Positions 45,903 to 55,034 are shown, numbered from the stretch's first letter. The stretch is DNA of 64,000 nucleotides from Thalassotalea insulae (GCF_030161395.1 NZ_BSST01000001.1:1612001-1676000); one strand, 5' to 3'. The notes: generated by a model not told the origin, from the sequence alone. Numbers and translations are program-made.

Positions 45903-47834
45903 GTGTTGCAGACAATGATGGAAAGCTTTATCAGTAGCCCACAATGGCACAATTTAGCTTTAACCCTTATCCACTTTTTATGGCAAGGGTGCGCGATTGC
46001 GCTCGTGTTAAAATTATTGCTGGCGATCACACCATATAGTAAAGCTCAACTACGCTACACCTGGGCAAGCTTAGCTATGCTATCAAGCCTGGTAGCACCT
46101 ATTGTCACTTTCATCGCGATTTATCAACCGATTGCCGAGCCCATTGGTTATTTTGCCAATGATATCGCTGCAATTATTAGTACTCAGAACTTGAGCAATC
46201 AAGAAGTGATCACCTGGTACCAGGATGTCTTTGACACGTTACCTTATGTTTCTATTTTATGGTTGGCTATCGTCTGTTTACTTGCGGCAAAATTATTGAT
46301 TGAAATCTATCATGTTAATCAATTGCCTAATATAGCAACCGTTGCTGCCAGCGAAGAATTAAGCCAGAGAGTAGAACATTTAGCGTCTCAAATAGGGCTA
46401 ACAAAAACGCCACAACTATTAATATCTTTGAAAGCTGAAATTCCTATGGCACTCGGCTGGATAAAACCTGTGATCTTAATACCCGTAGCTATGTTATCCG
46501 GGTTAACGCCAGCTCAGCTGGATATGCTGATTTTACATGAATTAGCACATATTCGTCGACACGATTACTTAGTGAACTTTATCCAGACTCTGGTAGAAAT
46601 TTTATTGTTCTTTCACCCTTGTGTTCGCTGGATATCAAAACAAATGCGCAATGAGCGCGAATATTGCAGCGATGATATTGCGGTGGGCGTCAGTGGTACT
46701 CCAATAGCTTATGCCAGAACCCTAGCTGATACTGCCACTATATGCAGTAAGCATCGTCATCACGCGATACCAACAATGGCAATGGCAGCTTCGGGAGGGG
46801 ATTTAAAACAACGGGTGGTGCGTTTAGTCGATCAACAGCATTGCTCGTCAGCAGATGATTCCGGCAAGTTTTTAGCGACAGTGTTAATCCTGTTTTCTGT
46901 AGTCGCAGTTCTCATTAAGCCATATTTAAACAAAGAACTGATTGATCTTAGCTCTGGTCATATTTCTTTTATACAGACGGCAAATGAGTTCATCAAGCAG
47001 CAACCGATAAATAATGAAAACCTATCAGCAACTTCTATTGCCAAATTATTATTGAAAAATGAGCAAGTCAGCACAAATGGTGAAATAGAGCAACCAGTTA
47101 GCATGTCTAATGTTGTGCAAATAAATAGCACCCAAGCTCAAACGGCACCAAGCATAAAAGAAGAAAGCCTAACCGAAACTGTCAAACCTCAAGCGATTCC
47201 GACTGCCAGTCACGGTAAAATAGAAGTTAAAAAACAGAAAGAAGTTGACGCTTTAGTAGAAAAGACGAATCCAGGTATTTCCCAGACAGAGCAGTTACTA
47301 AGCACTCAACCGAAAGAGTCGCTCTCTGAGCTTGCTTTCAAACGCACAGATGCCAGCCAACAAGTGCATGGTATGAAAAACCCTTATGCACAGCAAGTAG
47401 CAGAGCTAGTGAATGAACCGATTTATCAACAAACAAGTAAACCGATAAACAAAGTCATTATTGATAAACCGCTCACACCAAGCGAACCTAAGCTAAAAAA
47501 TCCCAAATTAGTCATACCAGCTGTGATTAAGCAATCAAAAGCAAAACCTCAGCTCGCGATACGCAAAGCGGCTAAAATCATAGCTTCTCCTGACCCAAAA
47601 TATCCGTCAACCGCAAAACGTCGTGGCATAGAATTAGATGTTCAGGTTAATTTTATTATTGATACTCAAGGCCGAGTGGCAAATATCGAGTTTGAAGAAA
47701 AAAGTAAAGTCAGCTTCTTCCGGAGTGCAATTCGTACAGCGATGGCAAAGTGGCGCTTTCTACCAGCTAAGATTAATGGTCAACCGGTAGAAAGCAAGAT
47801 GTCGAAAATATTCTCGTTTAGCTTAATGAAATAA
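45903..47834 (+). CDS. M56 (BlaR1-type) metallopeptidase with TonB-like C-terminal domain
   Basis: Several N-terminal transmembrane helices (about 18-40, 54-74, 115-133) precede the zinc motif LHELAH (about 211-216) and the downstream NEREYCSDDIAV. A further helix lies near 322-338. A long low-complexity periplasmic region (about 350-560) leads to a TonB_C domain (about 563-643, YPSTAKRRGIELDVQVNF). It lacks the penicillin-binding sensor domain of BlaR1/MecR1, so the inducer is unlikely to be a beta-lactam by that route. The start may be the GTG at 45903 or the ATG at 45915; neither has a strong ribosome binding site. Its 3' end overlaps the converging spy-like gene by 12 bases. Confidence 0.86.
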   Translation: MLQTMMESFISSPQWHNLALTLIHFLWQGCAIALVLKLLLAITPYSKAQLRYTWASLAMLSSLVAPIVTFIAIYQPIAEPIGYFANDIAAIISTQNLSNQEVITWYQDVFDTLPYVSILWLAIVCLLAAKLLIEIYHVNQLPNIATVAASEELSQRVEHLASQIGLTKTPQLLISLKAEIPMALGWIKPVILIPVAMLSGLTPAQLDMLILHELAHIRRHDYLVNFIQTLVEILLFFHPCVRWISKQMRNEREYCSDDIAVGVSGTPIAYARTLADTATICSKHRHHAIPTMAMAASGGDLKQRVVRLVDQQHCSSADDSGKFLATVLILFSVVAVLIKPYLNKELIDLSSGHISFIQTANEFIKQQPINNENLSATSIAKLLLKNEQVSTNGEIEQPVSMSNVVQINSTQAQTAPSIKEESLTETVKPQAIPTASHGKIEVKKQKEVDALVEKTNPGISQTEQLLSTQPKESLSELAFKRTDASQQVHGMKNPYAQQVAELVNEPIYQQTSKPINKVIIDKPLTPSEPKLKNPKLVIPAVIKQSKAKPQLAIRKAAKIIASPDPKYPSTAKRRGIELDVQVNFIIDTQGRVANIEFEEKSKVSFFRSAIRTAMAKWRFLPAKINGQPVESKMSKIFSFSLMK

Positions 47835-48278
47835 CGTTTTACCGCGTTGTTTCATCCTTTTAAACTTTTCCTGTTGTGATGCGTCTAACACCTGCAATAT
47901 CGCATGGTGTGTTTTGGCTCTTTGTAATGCTGCTTCAGCTAGTTGAGGCTGATATTGATTATGCAAACTAGTAAATGCATCATCATTAAAGATAGCTGCA
48001 GATAACAGGCTTTCCATTTGGTCCCTAAATGCCCGCATTGTTTCTCTGTTGGCTTCACCATTAGCTTTTTGCTGCTGAACAATCGCCTTAATTTTTACTT
48101 GCTGCTCAACGTTTAAATTTAACTTACGCACAAGGTGCTGCATTTTGTCTTTACCATGACCACGCCAGTGTGCGACTTGCTGCTCGTCATAACCATTAGC
48201 ATTGGCATAAAACGAAACCGGCATTGCCATAGTCGATAACAAGATCATACTTGATAATAACTTTATTGATTTTTTCAT
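47823..48278 (-). CDS. Spy/CpxP family periplasmic protein
   Basis: A 151-residue protein with a signal peptide (about 1-27, ending ANA) and an all-helical body with LTxxQ-like repeats: LNLNVEQQVKIKAIVQQQ and VLDASQQEKFKRM. The family includes the CpxP inhibitor of CpxA and the chaperone Spy. Divergence from cpxR with a CpxR-box-like site between them supports the CpxP role, but the sequence alone does not separate the two. Confidence 0.82.
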   Translation of the reverse strand: MKKSIKLLSSMILLSTMAMPVSFYANANGYDEQQVAHWRGHGKDKMQHLVRKLNLNVEQQVKIKAIVQQQKANGEANRETMRAFRDQMESLLSAAIFNDDAFTSLHNQYQPQLAEAALQRAKTHHAILQVLDASQQEKFKRMKQRGKTLFH

Positions 48279-48347
48279 CCTAATCTACTCCTGCTTAAAA
48301 TTCCCTTCCTAGTCTAGTCGCTGCAATGCAAAGAAACGCAAAGCCGT

Positions 48348-48363
48348 GTAAATATTGTGTAAA
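48348..48363. promoter_or_regulatory. CpxR-box-like direct repeat
   Basis: GTAAA-TATTGT-GTAAA (48348-48352 and 48359-48363) matches the CpxR site GTAAA-N(4-8)-GTAAA. It lies between the divergent spy/cpxP-like gene and cpxR, about 64 bases before cpxR. Confidence 0.7.
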
Positions 48364-48426
48364 GTTGCAGGCAATGGCGATAATCTGCGTTATTATTCAC
48401 ATAGCAAACTAGGCAAATAGATAAAC

Positions 48427-49128
48427 ATGACAGAACAAAAGCATTTATTGATCATAGATGATGATAAAGAGCTCACGACTTTATTATCAGAATATTTATC
48501 GCAGGAAGGCTTTCAGCTATCTTGTTGTCACGATGGTCTATCTGGATTAACACTAGCACGTAAAAACAGCTACGCATTGATTTTACTCGATGTCATGATG
48601 CCAGGGCTTACCGGATTTGAAGTGTTAAAAGCTCTAGGAGGGAAACATACCACCCCCATTTTAATGCTGACAGCAAAAGGAGATGAAGCCGATAGAGTAT
48701 TAGGCTTAGACCTTGGTGCTGACGATTACCTTGCTAAACCTTTCCAGCATCGAGAATTGCTCGCCCGAATCAACGCCATACTACGCAGAATTAATATAGT
48801 CCAGAGTCAGCATAATGCTACACCAGCGCTAGATATTAATCACGTCACCATTAATCCCGCAACACGAGAGGTGTTTTGTCAGCAGCAACTGATTGAATTA
48901 ACCGGTACTGAATATCAAATCTTAACTTTGTTGATGGAAAATGTCGGCAATATTGTCAGTAAACAAACTATCTCAGAACAAGTGTTACAACGTAAACTAA
49001 GCCCGTTTGATCGCAGTATCGATATGCATGTCAGTAATATACGTCGCAAACTAGCTCCTTTTAGCGATAATGATAAGTTAAAAACAGTACGTGGTGCTGG
49101 TTATATTTTCTTGTCAGGTCGAGACTAA
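48427..49128 (+). CDS. cpxR: CpxR-like envelope stress response regulator
   Basis: An OmpR-family regulator. The receiver domain has LIIDDDKEL, phosphoacceptor Asp in LLDVMMPG (about 55), the switch LTAKGDEADRVLGLDLGADDYLAKPF, and a C-terminal winged helix (FDRSIDMHVSNIRRKL, TVRGAGYIF). The KGDEADRVLGL tract is close to E. coli CpxR. In context it pairs with the following kinase and with the divergent cpxP-like gene. The symbol rests on that context and on similarity. Confidence 0.88.
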   Translation: MTEQKHLLIIDDDKELTTLLSEYLSQEGFQLSCCHDGLSGLTLARKNSYALILLDVMMPGLTGFEVLKALGGKHTTPILMLTAKGDEADRVLGLDLGADDYLAKPFQHRELLARINAILRRINIVQSQHNATPALDINHVTINPATREVFCQQQLIELTGTEYQILTLLMENVGNIVSKQTISEQVLQRKLSPFDRSIDMHVSNIRRKLAPFSDNDKLKTVRGAGYIFLSGRD

Positions 49129-49147
49129 GGCTATTAGGGTGTTGCAA

Positions 49148-50530
49148 TTGATTAAAAAACGCTTGTCATCTATTGCGGTCAAATTATTTTTATCTTTTTG
49201 GCTGATCACTCTACTTTCCATCACTATTACACGTTTTATCTCCAATCAATTAGAACAAGAAAGTATCATCGCCCCAATACATCATGGTGATTTACGTCAA
49301 CTTCACTACGCCAGTCAAAGACTTTCAACCCGACCAGCCACCAATATAAAAGTATTATTAAATAAGCTACCGACACCTCATGACATTGATTTCGTGATTA
49401 AAGATCCTAAATCACAGCAAGTGTTCTTAAATAGAACAAGACACCTAAGAGGCATTAAAGATTACCTCAATAAAAATGAACTTACGCATCAGACTACCGT
49501 GCAATTTCCCTTTGTTCGATTAACCGGGCCTGAATTGATAATACTCAATAACCATAGTTATCAGCTTTTTATCGCCCATAAAACTAGGCCACCAGCTATA
49601 GGTTCGATAATAATGCAATTGCCTGTTTGGCTACGTTATTGCATCCCATTAGTTGTTAGTTTGCTTTTATGCTGGCTGTTGGCTCGGACCTTAACCAAGC
49701 CATTAATAGCAATTAAACAAGCAGCTACCGATATAGGTAATGGTAACTATCAGGTCCGAGTCGCCCATGCTGTTAAACGCAATGATGAAATAGGTGAAAT
49801 GGCGAACAGTTTTAATCAAATGGCTGAAAAGCTTGATGCCAATATCAGTGCCCATCAGCGTTTACTCGCAGATGTTTCCCATGAACTACGCTCACCTATG
49901 ACCCGCCTACAAATGGCTTTAGGGTTGATTCAACAAGCAAGCACTGATAACCCTACAATAGATAAGCATCTAAATCGTTGCGAGCAGGAAGTAACGCAAT
50001 TAGACAAATTAATCACTAATATATTGTCGCTGTCCAGACTGGAAAATAGTTTTCAGCAGCTAGCGTTTACTCGAGTAATGCTAAATGAATTATTACACAA
50101 GATAGTAACTGATAATGATTACTTAGTTAGCGAAAAGTCTATTCATATTAAGCTCAATTGCCCTGAACAACTTATGCTCAACGCTAACGAAACACTTCTT
50201 TATAGTGCACTCAATAACATAGTAGGTAATGCAATCAAGTATACACATAGCCAAGGAACTATCGATATTAACGCTACTACGAATAACGATAACATTGTAA
50301 TAACTATTGCCGATAGTGGTGTTGGCGTACCAGAACAACAGCTACCGTTATTATTTCACCCCTTTTATCGCGTGTCTGATGCCAGAGATCGAGATTCTGG
50401 CGGCACAGGATTAGGTTTAGCAATCGCCAAGCAAGCGATTGAGCTTCATCATGGGCAAATTCGCGCAGAAAATAATCATAGCGGCGGCTTAATAATTACC
50501 TTAGAATTACCCACTAAACTTACTAATTAA
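49148..50530 (+). CDS. cpxA: CpxA-like sensor histidine kinase
   Basis: The inner-membrane kinase has TM1 (LFLSFWLITLLSITI, near the N-terminus), a periplasmic sensor, TM2 (WLRYCIPLVVSLLLCWLL) and a HAMP (TKPLIAIKQAATDIGNGNYQVRV). The phosphoacceptor is in LLADVSHELRSPMTRLQ, and the ATPase motifs are NIVGNAIKYTH, DSGVGVPEQQ and GGTGLGLAI. The frame is open from 49091, but the start is unclear. TTG at 49148 has TTAGGG 8 bases upstream; GTG at 49139 is another candidate. An earlier start would overlap cpxR. Confidence 0.87.
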   Translation: MIKKRLSSIAVKLFLSFWLITLLSITITRFISNQLEQESIIAPIHHGDLRQLHYASQRLSTRPATNIKVLLNKLPTPHDIDFVIKDPKSQQVFLNRTRHLRGIKDYLNKNELTHQTTVQFPFVRLTGPELIILNNHSYQLFIAHKTRPPAIGSIIMQLPVWLRYCIPLVVSLLLCWLLARTLTKPLIAIKQAATDIGNGNYQVRVAHAVKRNDEIGEMANSFNQMAEKLDANISAHQRLLADVSHELRSPMTRLQMALGLIQQASTDNPTIDKHLNRCEQEVTQLDKLITNILSLSRLENSFQQLAFTRVMLNELLHKIVTDNDYLVSEKSIHIKLNCPEQLMLNANETLLYSALNNIVGNAIKYTHSQGTIDINATTNNDNIVITIADSGVGVPEQQLPLLFHPFYRVSDARDRDSGGTGLGLAIAKQAIELHHGQIRAENNHSGGLIITLELPTKLTN

Positions 50531-50564
50531 CTTTCAGGTTAACCCAAATAAAAAGCCAAATTTT

Positions 50565-51623
50565 ATGCCAAAATTACCTCAGGTTATCTTGCTGTCGCTG
50601 GCTTTTTTAATCGCTTCTTTTATGACTCATTCAACCGCCTATACTCAAGAGCAGCAATTACCAGAAAAATTAGCACAAGAGATCGCTAGATTTTGGCAGG
50701 GAGGTCTATTTTCATCATTCCAAACCAAAGATAATGTCCGGATTAACTACGCCGCTTTTATCACTGACCCGGACGCTCAATGTCTAGTTATCTCTCCTGG
50801 GCGGGTCGAAGGCTATTTAAAATATCAGGAACTTATCTACGATCTCTCTCAACATAACATAAATATTTTCATCATAGATCATCGGGGACAAGGGTTATCT
50901 CAACGCTTATTAAATAACCCTCATAAGGGACATGTTGAACAATTCGATGATTATACTGATGATTTATATCAATTTATTAATCAAATAGTTACGATAAGTT
51001 GTAGCAAAAAAAGTCGCCCGTTATTATTGGCACACTCTATGGGTAGTGCAATTGCTATCAGAACGATGCAAAAATATCCTGACACAATAAAAAGTGCCTT
51101 ATTGTCATCACCGATGATCGCAATTAATAGCGGTGGGTTACCGCTGTGGCTTGCCAAAATAGTGATAGGTACAGGTAATTTTTTCAATTCCTTATTTAAT
51201 CAGCAAGCTTGGTATTTCTTCGGGCAAGGCGATTATCAAGCCAGACAATTTAGCGATAATCAGCTGATGCATTCTAAAATAAGGTATCAAACATTTATTG
51301 AGCTCTACCAAAAACACCCACAATTACAGCTCGGCGGTGTAACCTTCAACTGGTTACAACAAGCGATAAAAGTGAATCAGGCGATATTTACTGATTTAAA
51401 ACAGCTGAACACTCCAATCACTATCTTGCAAGCCAGCGCAGATACTATCGTCGATAATCAGGCACAAAATAAGTTTTGCCAGCAATTACAGCAAATTGAT
51501 ACTCAACTTTGCCAACAACCGAAAGTGATTGAAAATGCCTATCATGAACTGTTTTTTGAAAAAGATAGCTACCGCAATCAGGTAATGACTGAAGTCAGTA
51601 ACTGGTTAGCTCAAAATAAATAG
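50565..51623 (+). CDS. pldB: Lysophospholipase L2-like alpha/beta hydrolase (PldB)
   Basis: A serine hydrolase of the monoacylglycerol-lipase family with IIDHRGQGLSQRLL, nucleophile motif LLAHSMGSAIAI, WYFFGQG, and AYHELFFEKD carrying the catalytic His. Similarity to E. coli PldB is visible along the length. A hydrophobic N-terminal stretch (about 6-27, ending STAYT) looks like a signal peptide or anchor, which E. coli PldB does not show, so location may differ. It follows cpxA by 34 bases on the same strand and may share its transcript. Confidence 0.85.
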   Translation: MPKLPQVILLSLAFLIASFMTHSTAYTQEQQLPEKLAQEIARFWQGGLFSSFQTKDNVRINYAAFITDPDAQCLVISPGRVEGYLKYQELIYDLSQHNINIFIIDHRGQGLSQRLLNNPHKGHVEQFDDYTDDLYQFINQIVTISCSKKSRPLLLAHSMGSAIAIRTMQKYPDTIKSALLSSPMIAINSGGLPLWLAKIVIGTGNFFNSLFNQQAWYFFGQGDYQARQFSDNQLMHSKIRYQTFIELYQKHPQLQLGGVTFNWLQQAIKVNQAIFTDLKQLNTPITILQASADTIVDNQAQNKFCQQLQQIDTQLCQQPKVIENAYHELFFEKDSYRNQVMTEVSNWLAQNK

Positions 51624-51631
51624 CTAAGCTG

Positions 51632-52543
51632 TTAAACAATTTCTTTAGTACTCAGCTCACTACCAACAACCGAAGAGGGATCATGATGAATAAAGACCTC
51701 ACAAGGTGCCAATGCAAGTTCAATTTCTCGCTCAATCGCTTCACCAATACTATGTGCATCTAACAAAGATAAATTATCATCCAGCTCGAGATGAAACTGA
51801 ATAAAGCGTTGATGCCCAGCTTGCCGTGTTCTCAACTCATGCATACCTAACGCTTTTTCATGACTAAGAATAATGTCCTTAATTTTATCCACTTCCTCGG
51901 CTGCTAATTCATGATCCATCAAGTGGTGTACACTAAGCCAAATTATTTTCGCTGCGCCGAGCATCAAGTGCCCACCGACCAATAAGGTAAATACACCATC
52001 TGCTTTTATCCAATAGCCCTGACTTAAGAACAGCGCCGCCAGCACGCCTAAATTTAAGATAAGATCCGATTGATAATGCAGGGAATCAGCACTAATCGCT
52101 AGTGAATTTGTTTTGGCAATGACCACTTTTTGCAATATCACTAATGCCAGCGTTAAGAAAATCGCAATAATGCTCACCCAAATACCGACTTCGGTATGAA
52201 CAATGACTTTCGGACTAATAATACGCTCAACACCATTTATGATCAGTAATAACGCCGAGCCTAATACAAAAGCGGCTTGCACTAACCCCGCCAAACTTTC
52301 AGCTTTACCATGTCCAAATTTATGCTCCTGATCCGCCGGAGCTAAAGCAAACCTTAAAATCACCACATTCATAACCGACGCAAATAAGTCTAATAATGAA
52401 TCAGTAGCAGAAGCCAACATTGCGCTGGCATCCGTCATCAGCCAGGCATAGAGTTTTAGCATAACGAGCAAAAACGCAACGCTAGTGGCAGTGAATGCTG
52501 CACACCTTACCCAAAAATCATAAGTGGACTTTGTTTGTTCCAT
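51632..52543 (-). CDS. fieF: Cation diffusion facilitator (FieF/YiiP type)
   Basis: An inner-membrane proton-coupled Zn/Fe exporter. The 303 residues show six helices, with the metal site motif ASATDSLLDLFAS in TM2 (DxxxD) and HYQSDLILNLG in TM5 (HxxxD). The C-terminal cytoplasmic domain has HELRTRQAGHQRFIQFHLELD. Proximity to cpx genes is also found in E. coli, where fieF lies beside cpxP. It converges with pldB, with 8 bases between. Confidence 0.92.
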   Translation of the reverse strand: MEQTKSTYDFWVRCAAFTATSVAFLLVMLKLYAWLMTDASAMLASATDSLLDLFASVMNVVILRFALAPADQEHKFGHGKAESLAGLVQAAFVLGSALLLIINGVERIISPKVIVHTEVGIWVSIIAIFLTLALVILQKVVIAKTNSLAISADSLHYQSDLILNLGVLAALFLSQGYWIKADGVFTLLVGGHLMLGAAKIIWLSVHHLMDHELAAEEVDKIKDIILSHEKALGMHELRTRQAGHQRFIQFHLELDDNLSLLDAHSIGEAIEREIELALAPCEVFIHHDPSSVVGSELSTKEIV

Positions 52544-52603
52544 TGATAATCTTTTCCTAGTTAATAGCCCTTAAATAGCAATTAATATAATGATAGCAAG
52601 CCT

Positions 52604-52631
52604 TTGCTCTATATAAAGTGCAGGTTATAAT
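52604..52631 (+). promoter_or_regulatory. trmL promoter (sigma-70 type)
   Basis: TTGCTC (52604-52609) and a perfect TATAAT (52626-52631) are 16 bases apart, about 30 bases upstream of the trmL ATG. Confidence 0.65.
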
Positions 52632-52661
52632 CTTGTCAGAATCAATAGCGAGAATCACCAA

Positions 52662-53126
52662 ATGTTAGATGTTGTCCTGTTTCAACCGCAAATCCCGCCT
52701 AATACCGGCAATATTATCCGCTTATGCGCCAACACCGGCTTTAGATTACATCTGATTGAGCCATTAGGCTTTGATCTGGACGATAAAAAGCTGCGCCGGG
52801 CAGGACTAGATTATCATGAATTTGCCGCAGTTAAACGTCACAGTAATTATCACGCCTTTGTCGAAAGTGAACAACCTAAGAGAGTGCTAGCAATAACCAC
52901 TAAAGCGACCAATTATTATCAGAATATCGAGTTCACTCAAGGCGATTATTTATTGTTTGGTTCAGAAACAGCAGGATTACCGGAGGAAGTCAGGCAGCAA
53001 ATCCCCGAACAGGACAAAATTCGTATTCCGATGTTAAAAGACAGTCGCAGCATGAACTTATCCAATGCCACAGCCGTGCTTATCTATGAAGCTTGGCGTC
53101 AGTTGGGATTTGAAAATTCAATATAA
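52662..53126 (+). CDS. trmL: tRNA (cytidine/uridine-34 2'-O)-methyltransferase TrmL
   Basis: TrmL is a SPOUT methyltransferase modifying the wobble base of tRNA-Leu isoacceptors. The knot motifs are PQIPPNTGNIIRLCANTG (about 9-26), LLFGSETAGLP and the C-terminal IPMLKDSRSMNLSNATAVLIYEAWRQ. The 154 residues match E. coli (157). It sits beside gpsA-secB-grxC as in E. coli, but cysE is absent between them. Confidence 0.96.
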   Translation: MLDVVLFQPQIPPNTGNIIRLCANTGFRLHLIEPLGFDLDDKKLRRAGLDYHEFAAVKRHSNYHAFVESEQPKRVLAITTKATNYYQNIEFTQGDYLLFGSETAGLPEEVRQQIPEQDKIRIPMLKDSRSMNLSNATAVLIYEAWRQLGFENSI

Positions 53127-53138
53127 TTATAGAGAGGG

Positions 53139-53174
53139 ACGTAAGTTTGATTAGCCTATTATTCAAACTTACGT
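53139..53174. terminator. Perfect 12-bp inverted repeat between trmL and gpsA
   Basis: ACGTAAGTTTGA (53139-53150) and TCAAACTTACGT (53163-53174) flank a 12-base loop. The right arm lies inside the last codons of gpsA and the loop covers its stop. It suits a shared terminator for the converging genes, though no T-run follows. Confidence 0.55.
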
Positions 53175-54166
53175 TCACGTGATAATAAATCTGAAGCAGC
53201 TGCTTTGGCATCTTTACCACAATAGAGCACTTGATAAACCTGCTCAACAATTGGCATTTCCACACTCATCCGCTGTGCCAGCATATAGACTTCTTTAGTA
53301 TTCCGATAGCCTTCAACTACCTGGCCGATATCCTGCATTGCCTGTTCGACATTTTGTCCCTGGCCTAAGGCTAATCCAAATCGACGATTACGCGACTGAT
53401 TATCGGTACAAGTAAGTACTAAGTCACCTAAGCCAGCCATGCCCATAAAAGTCGCGGGCTCAGCGTTTAATGCCGCTCCTAAGCGAGTCATTTCAACCAA
53501 ACCTCTGGTGATAAGTGCTGTTCGAGCATTGGCGCCAAATCCGATACCATCCGCCATACCGGCACCTATAGCAATCACATTTTTGACCGCGCCTCCTAGC
53601 TGAACGCCAATAAAGTCTTTATTAGAATAAACCCTAAAGGTTTTTTCACAGTGCAGCAGATCTGATAATTCATTAACAAAATTATCATCGGTCGAGGATA
53701 ACGAAATCGCTGTCGGCAAGCCAGCAGCCATTTCTTTGGCAAATGTCGGCCCGGATAATACCGCTAATGAAATATCATCACCTAAAATACTACGAGCAAC
53801 ATCTTGCAATAAATTACCGGTATTTGGATCTAAGCCCTTAGTTGCCCAGGCAACTCGAGCATTCTTGCGCAAAAATGGTTTAATCTGATTGAGCATATCG
53901 CCAAACGCATGGCTCGGCACAACGATTAAGATATTATCACTTGCTTGAGCTGCACTTGCTAAATCAGCGACTAGTTCTAGTGATTCAGGAAAGTGGCTAC
54001 CCGGCAGATATTTTTCATTACTGCGGGAGCTTGCCATCTCATTGATATGAGTTTGCTCTCGTCCCCAAAGCAAGGTTTTATGACCATTGCGGGCAAAACA
54101 AATAGCGAGGGCGGTACCATATGATCCCGCCCCGATAACACTAATTTTAGCCGATGGCTGAGTCAT
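53159..54166 (-). CDS. gpsA: Glycerol-3-phosphate dehydrogenase [NAD(P)+] GpsA
   Basis: GpsA reduces dihydroxyacetone phosphate to sn-glycerol-3-phosphate for phospholipid synthesis. The NAD motif is IGAGSYGTALAICFARNGH (about 11-29). LSGPTFAKEMAAGLPTA, the catalytic-lysine tract GGAVKNVIAIGAGMADG and GLGDLVLTC are family signatures. The 335 residues match E. coli (339). It starts 3 bases after secB. Confidence 0.96.
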   Translation of the reverse strand: MTQPSAKISVIGAGSYGTALAICFARNGHKTLLWGREQTHINEMASSRSNEKYLPGSHFPESLELVADLASAAQASDNILIVVPSHAFGDMLNQIKPFLRKNARVAWATKGLDPNTGNLLQDVARSILGDDISLAVLSGPTFAKEMAAGLPTAISLSSTDDNFVNELSDLLHCEKTFRVYSNKDFIGVQLGGAVKNVIAIGAGMADGIGFGANARTALITRGLVEMTRLGAALNAEPATFMGMAGLGDLVLTCTDNQSRNRRFGLALGQGQNVEQAMQDIGQVVEGYRNTKEVYMLAQRMSVEMPIVEQVYQVLYCGKDAKAAASDLLSRERKFE

Positions 54167-54169
54167 AAA

Positions 54170-54679
54170 TTAGTGAGTTTCTGAACTAGCTGGTGCTTGC
54201 GTATCAGCCTGTTCTTTAGCGCGTTGTTGAACATATGAGGCAAATAGCGCATCAAAATTAACAGGTGCTAAGTTAATTTGTGGGAATGAACCACGATTCA
54301 CTAAGCTGGCCACAGATTCACGGGCATACGGGAATAACGTTGAAGGACAGAAAGCACCGATGGTATGTGCTAATTGCGCTTCTGGTAAATTACCGATAGT
54401 AAAGATACCAGCTTGTTGTACTTCTGCTAAAAATGCTGTTTGATCTTCTACTGTTGCGGTAACAGTTAACGCTAGGACCACTTCATAAGTATTATCGGCT
54501 AATTTAGCTGAACGGGTATCCAAGTCTAACTTAATTTCTGGCTTCCATTCTTTTTGAAAAATAGCTGGTGAATTAGGTGTTTCAAAAGAAATATCTTTTG
54601 TATAGACACGTTGAATTGCAAATTGTGGTCCAGCTTGTTCTGCGTTACCTTCTGTGCTGTTTTGGTTTTCGTCAGCCAT
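54170..54679 (-). CDS. secB: Protein-export chaperone SecB
   Basis: SecB is a tetrameric cytoplasmic chaperone that hands unfolded preproteins to SecA. FAIQRVYTKDISFETPNSP (about 20-38), EWKPEIKLDLDTRS and the C-terminal FCPSTLFPYARESVASLVNRGSF-type tract are intact. The Ala- and Glu-rich tail is short. It sits in the conserved gpsA-secB-grxC order. Confidence 0.96.
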   Translation of the reverse strand: MADENQNSTEGNAEQAGPQFAIQRVYTKDISFETPNSPAIFQKEWKPEIKLDLDTRSAKLADNTYEVVLALTVTATVEDQTAFLAEVQQAGIFTIGNLPEAQLAHTIGAFCPSTLFPYARESVASLVNRGSFPQINLAPVNFDALFASYVQQRAKEQADTQAPASSETH

Positions 54680-54748
54680 TTTTTTCTTCCTATTGCTATG
54701 CGTTTCGCATGTTAATTTTAATTATTTCAATAATGATTGGTTAACCAA

Positions 54749-55009
54749 TCAAGCAGATGCCATTAATAGTTGATCTAATTTATTTTGATAATGTAAGGCA
54801 TATAAATCATCACAACCGCCAATATGCTGGTTATCAATGAAAATTTGCGGCACAGTAAAAGCCCCATTACTACGTTTAATCATCTTGTCACGTAATTCAG
54901 TATCATGACTGATATCTATTTCTGTAAATGCGACATTTTTTTGCTTTAACAGCATTTTTGCCCGCATACAAAAACCACATGTCACCTTGCTATAAATTTC
55001 TACTGCCAT
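54749..55009 (-). CDS. grxC: Glutaredoxin 3 (GrxC) with CGFC active site
   Basis: Glutaredoxin reduces disulphides and glutathionyl-protein adducts with glutathione. The 86-residue protein has VEIYSKVTCGFCMRAKMLL, where the redox motif is CGFC (Cys11, Cys14 region) instead of the CPYC of E. coli GrxC. The glutathione-site motif TVPQIFID and GGCDDLYAL are intact. It lies between secB and the rhodanese gene, with short gaps. Confidence 0.93.
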   Translation of the reverse strand: MAVEIYSKVTCGFCMRAKMLLKQKNVAFTEIDISHDTELRDKMIKRSNGAFTVPQIFIDNQHIGGCDDLYALHYQNKLDQLLMASA

Positions 55010-55034
55010 TATCGACCTACTACTTACAAGCCTG

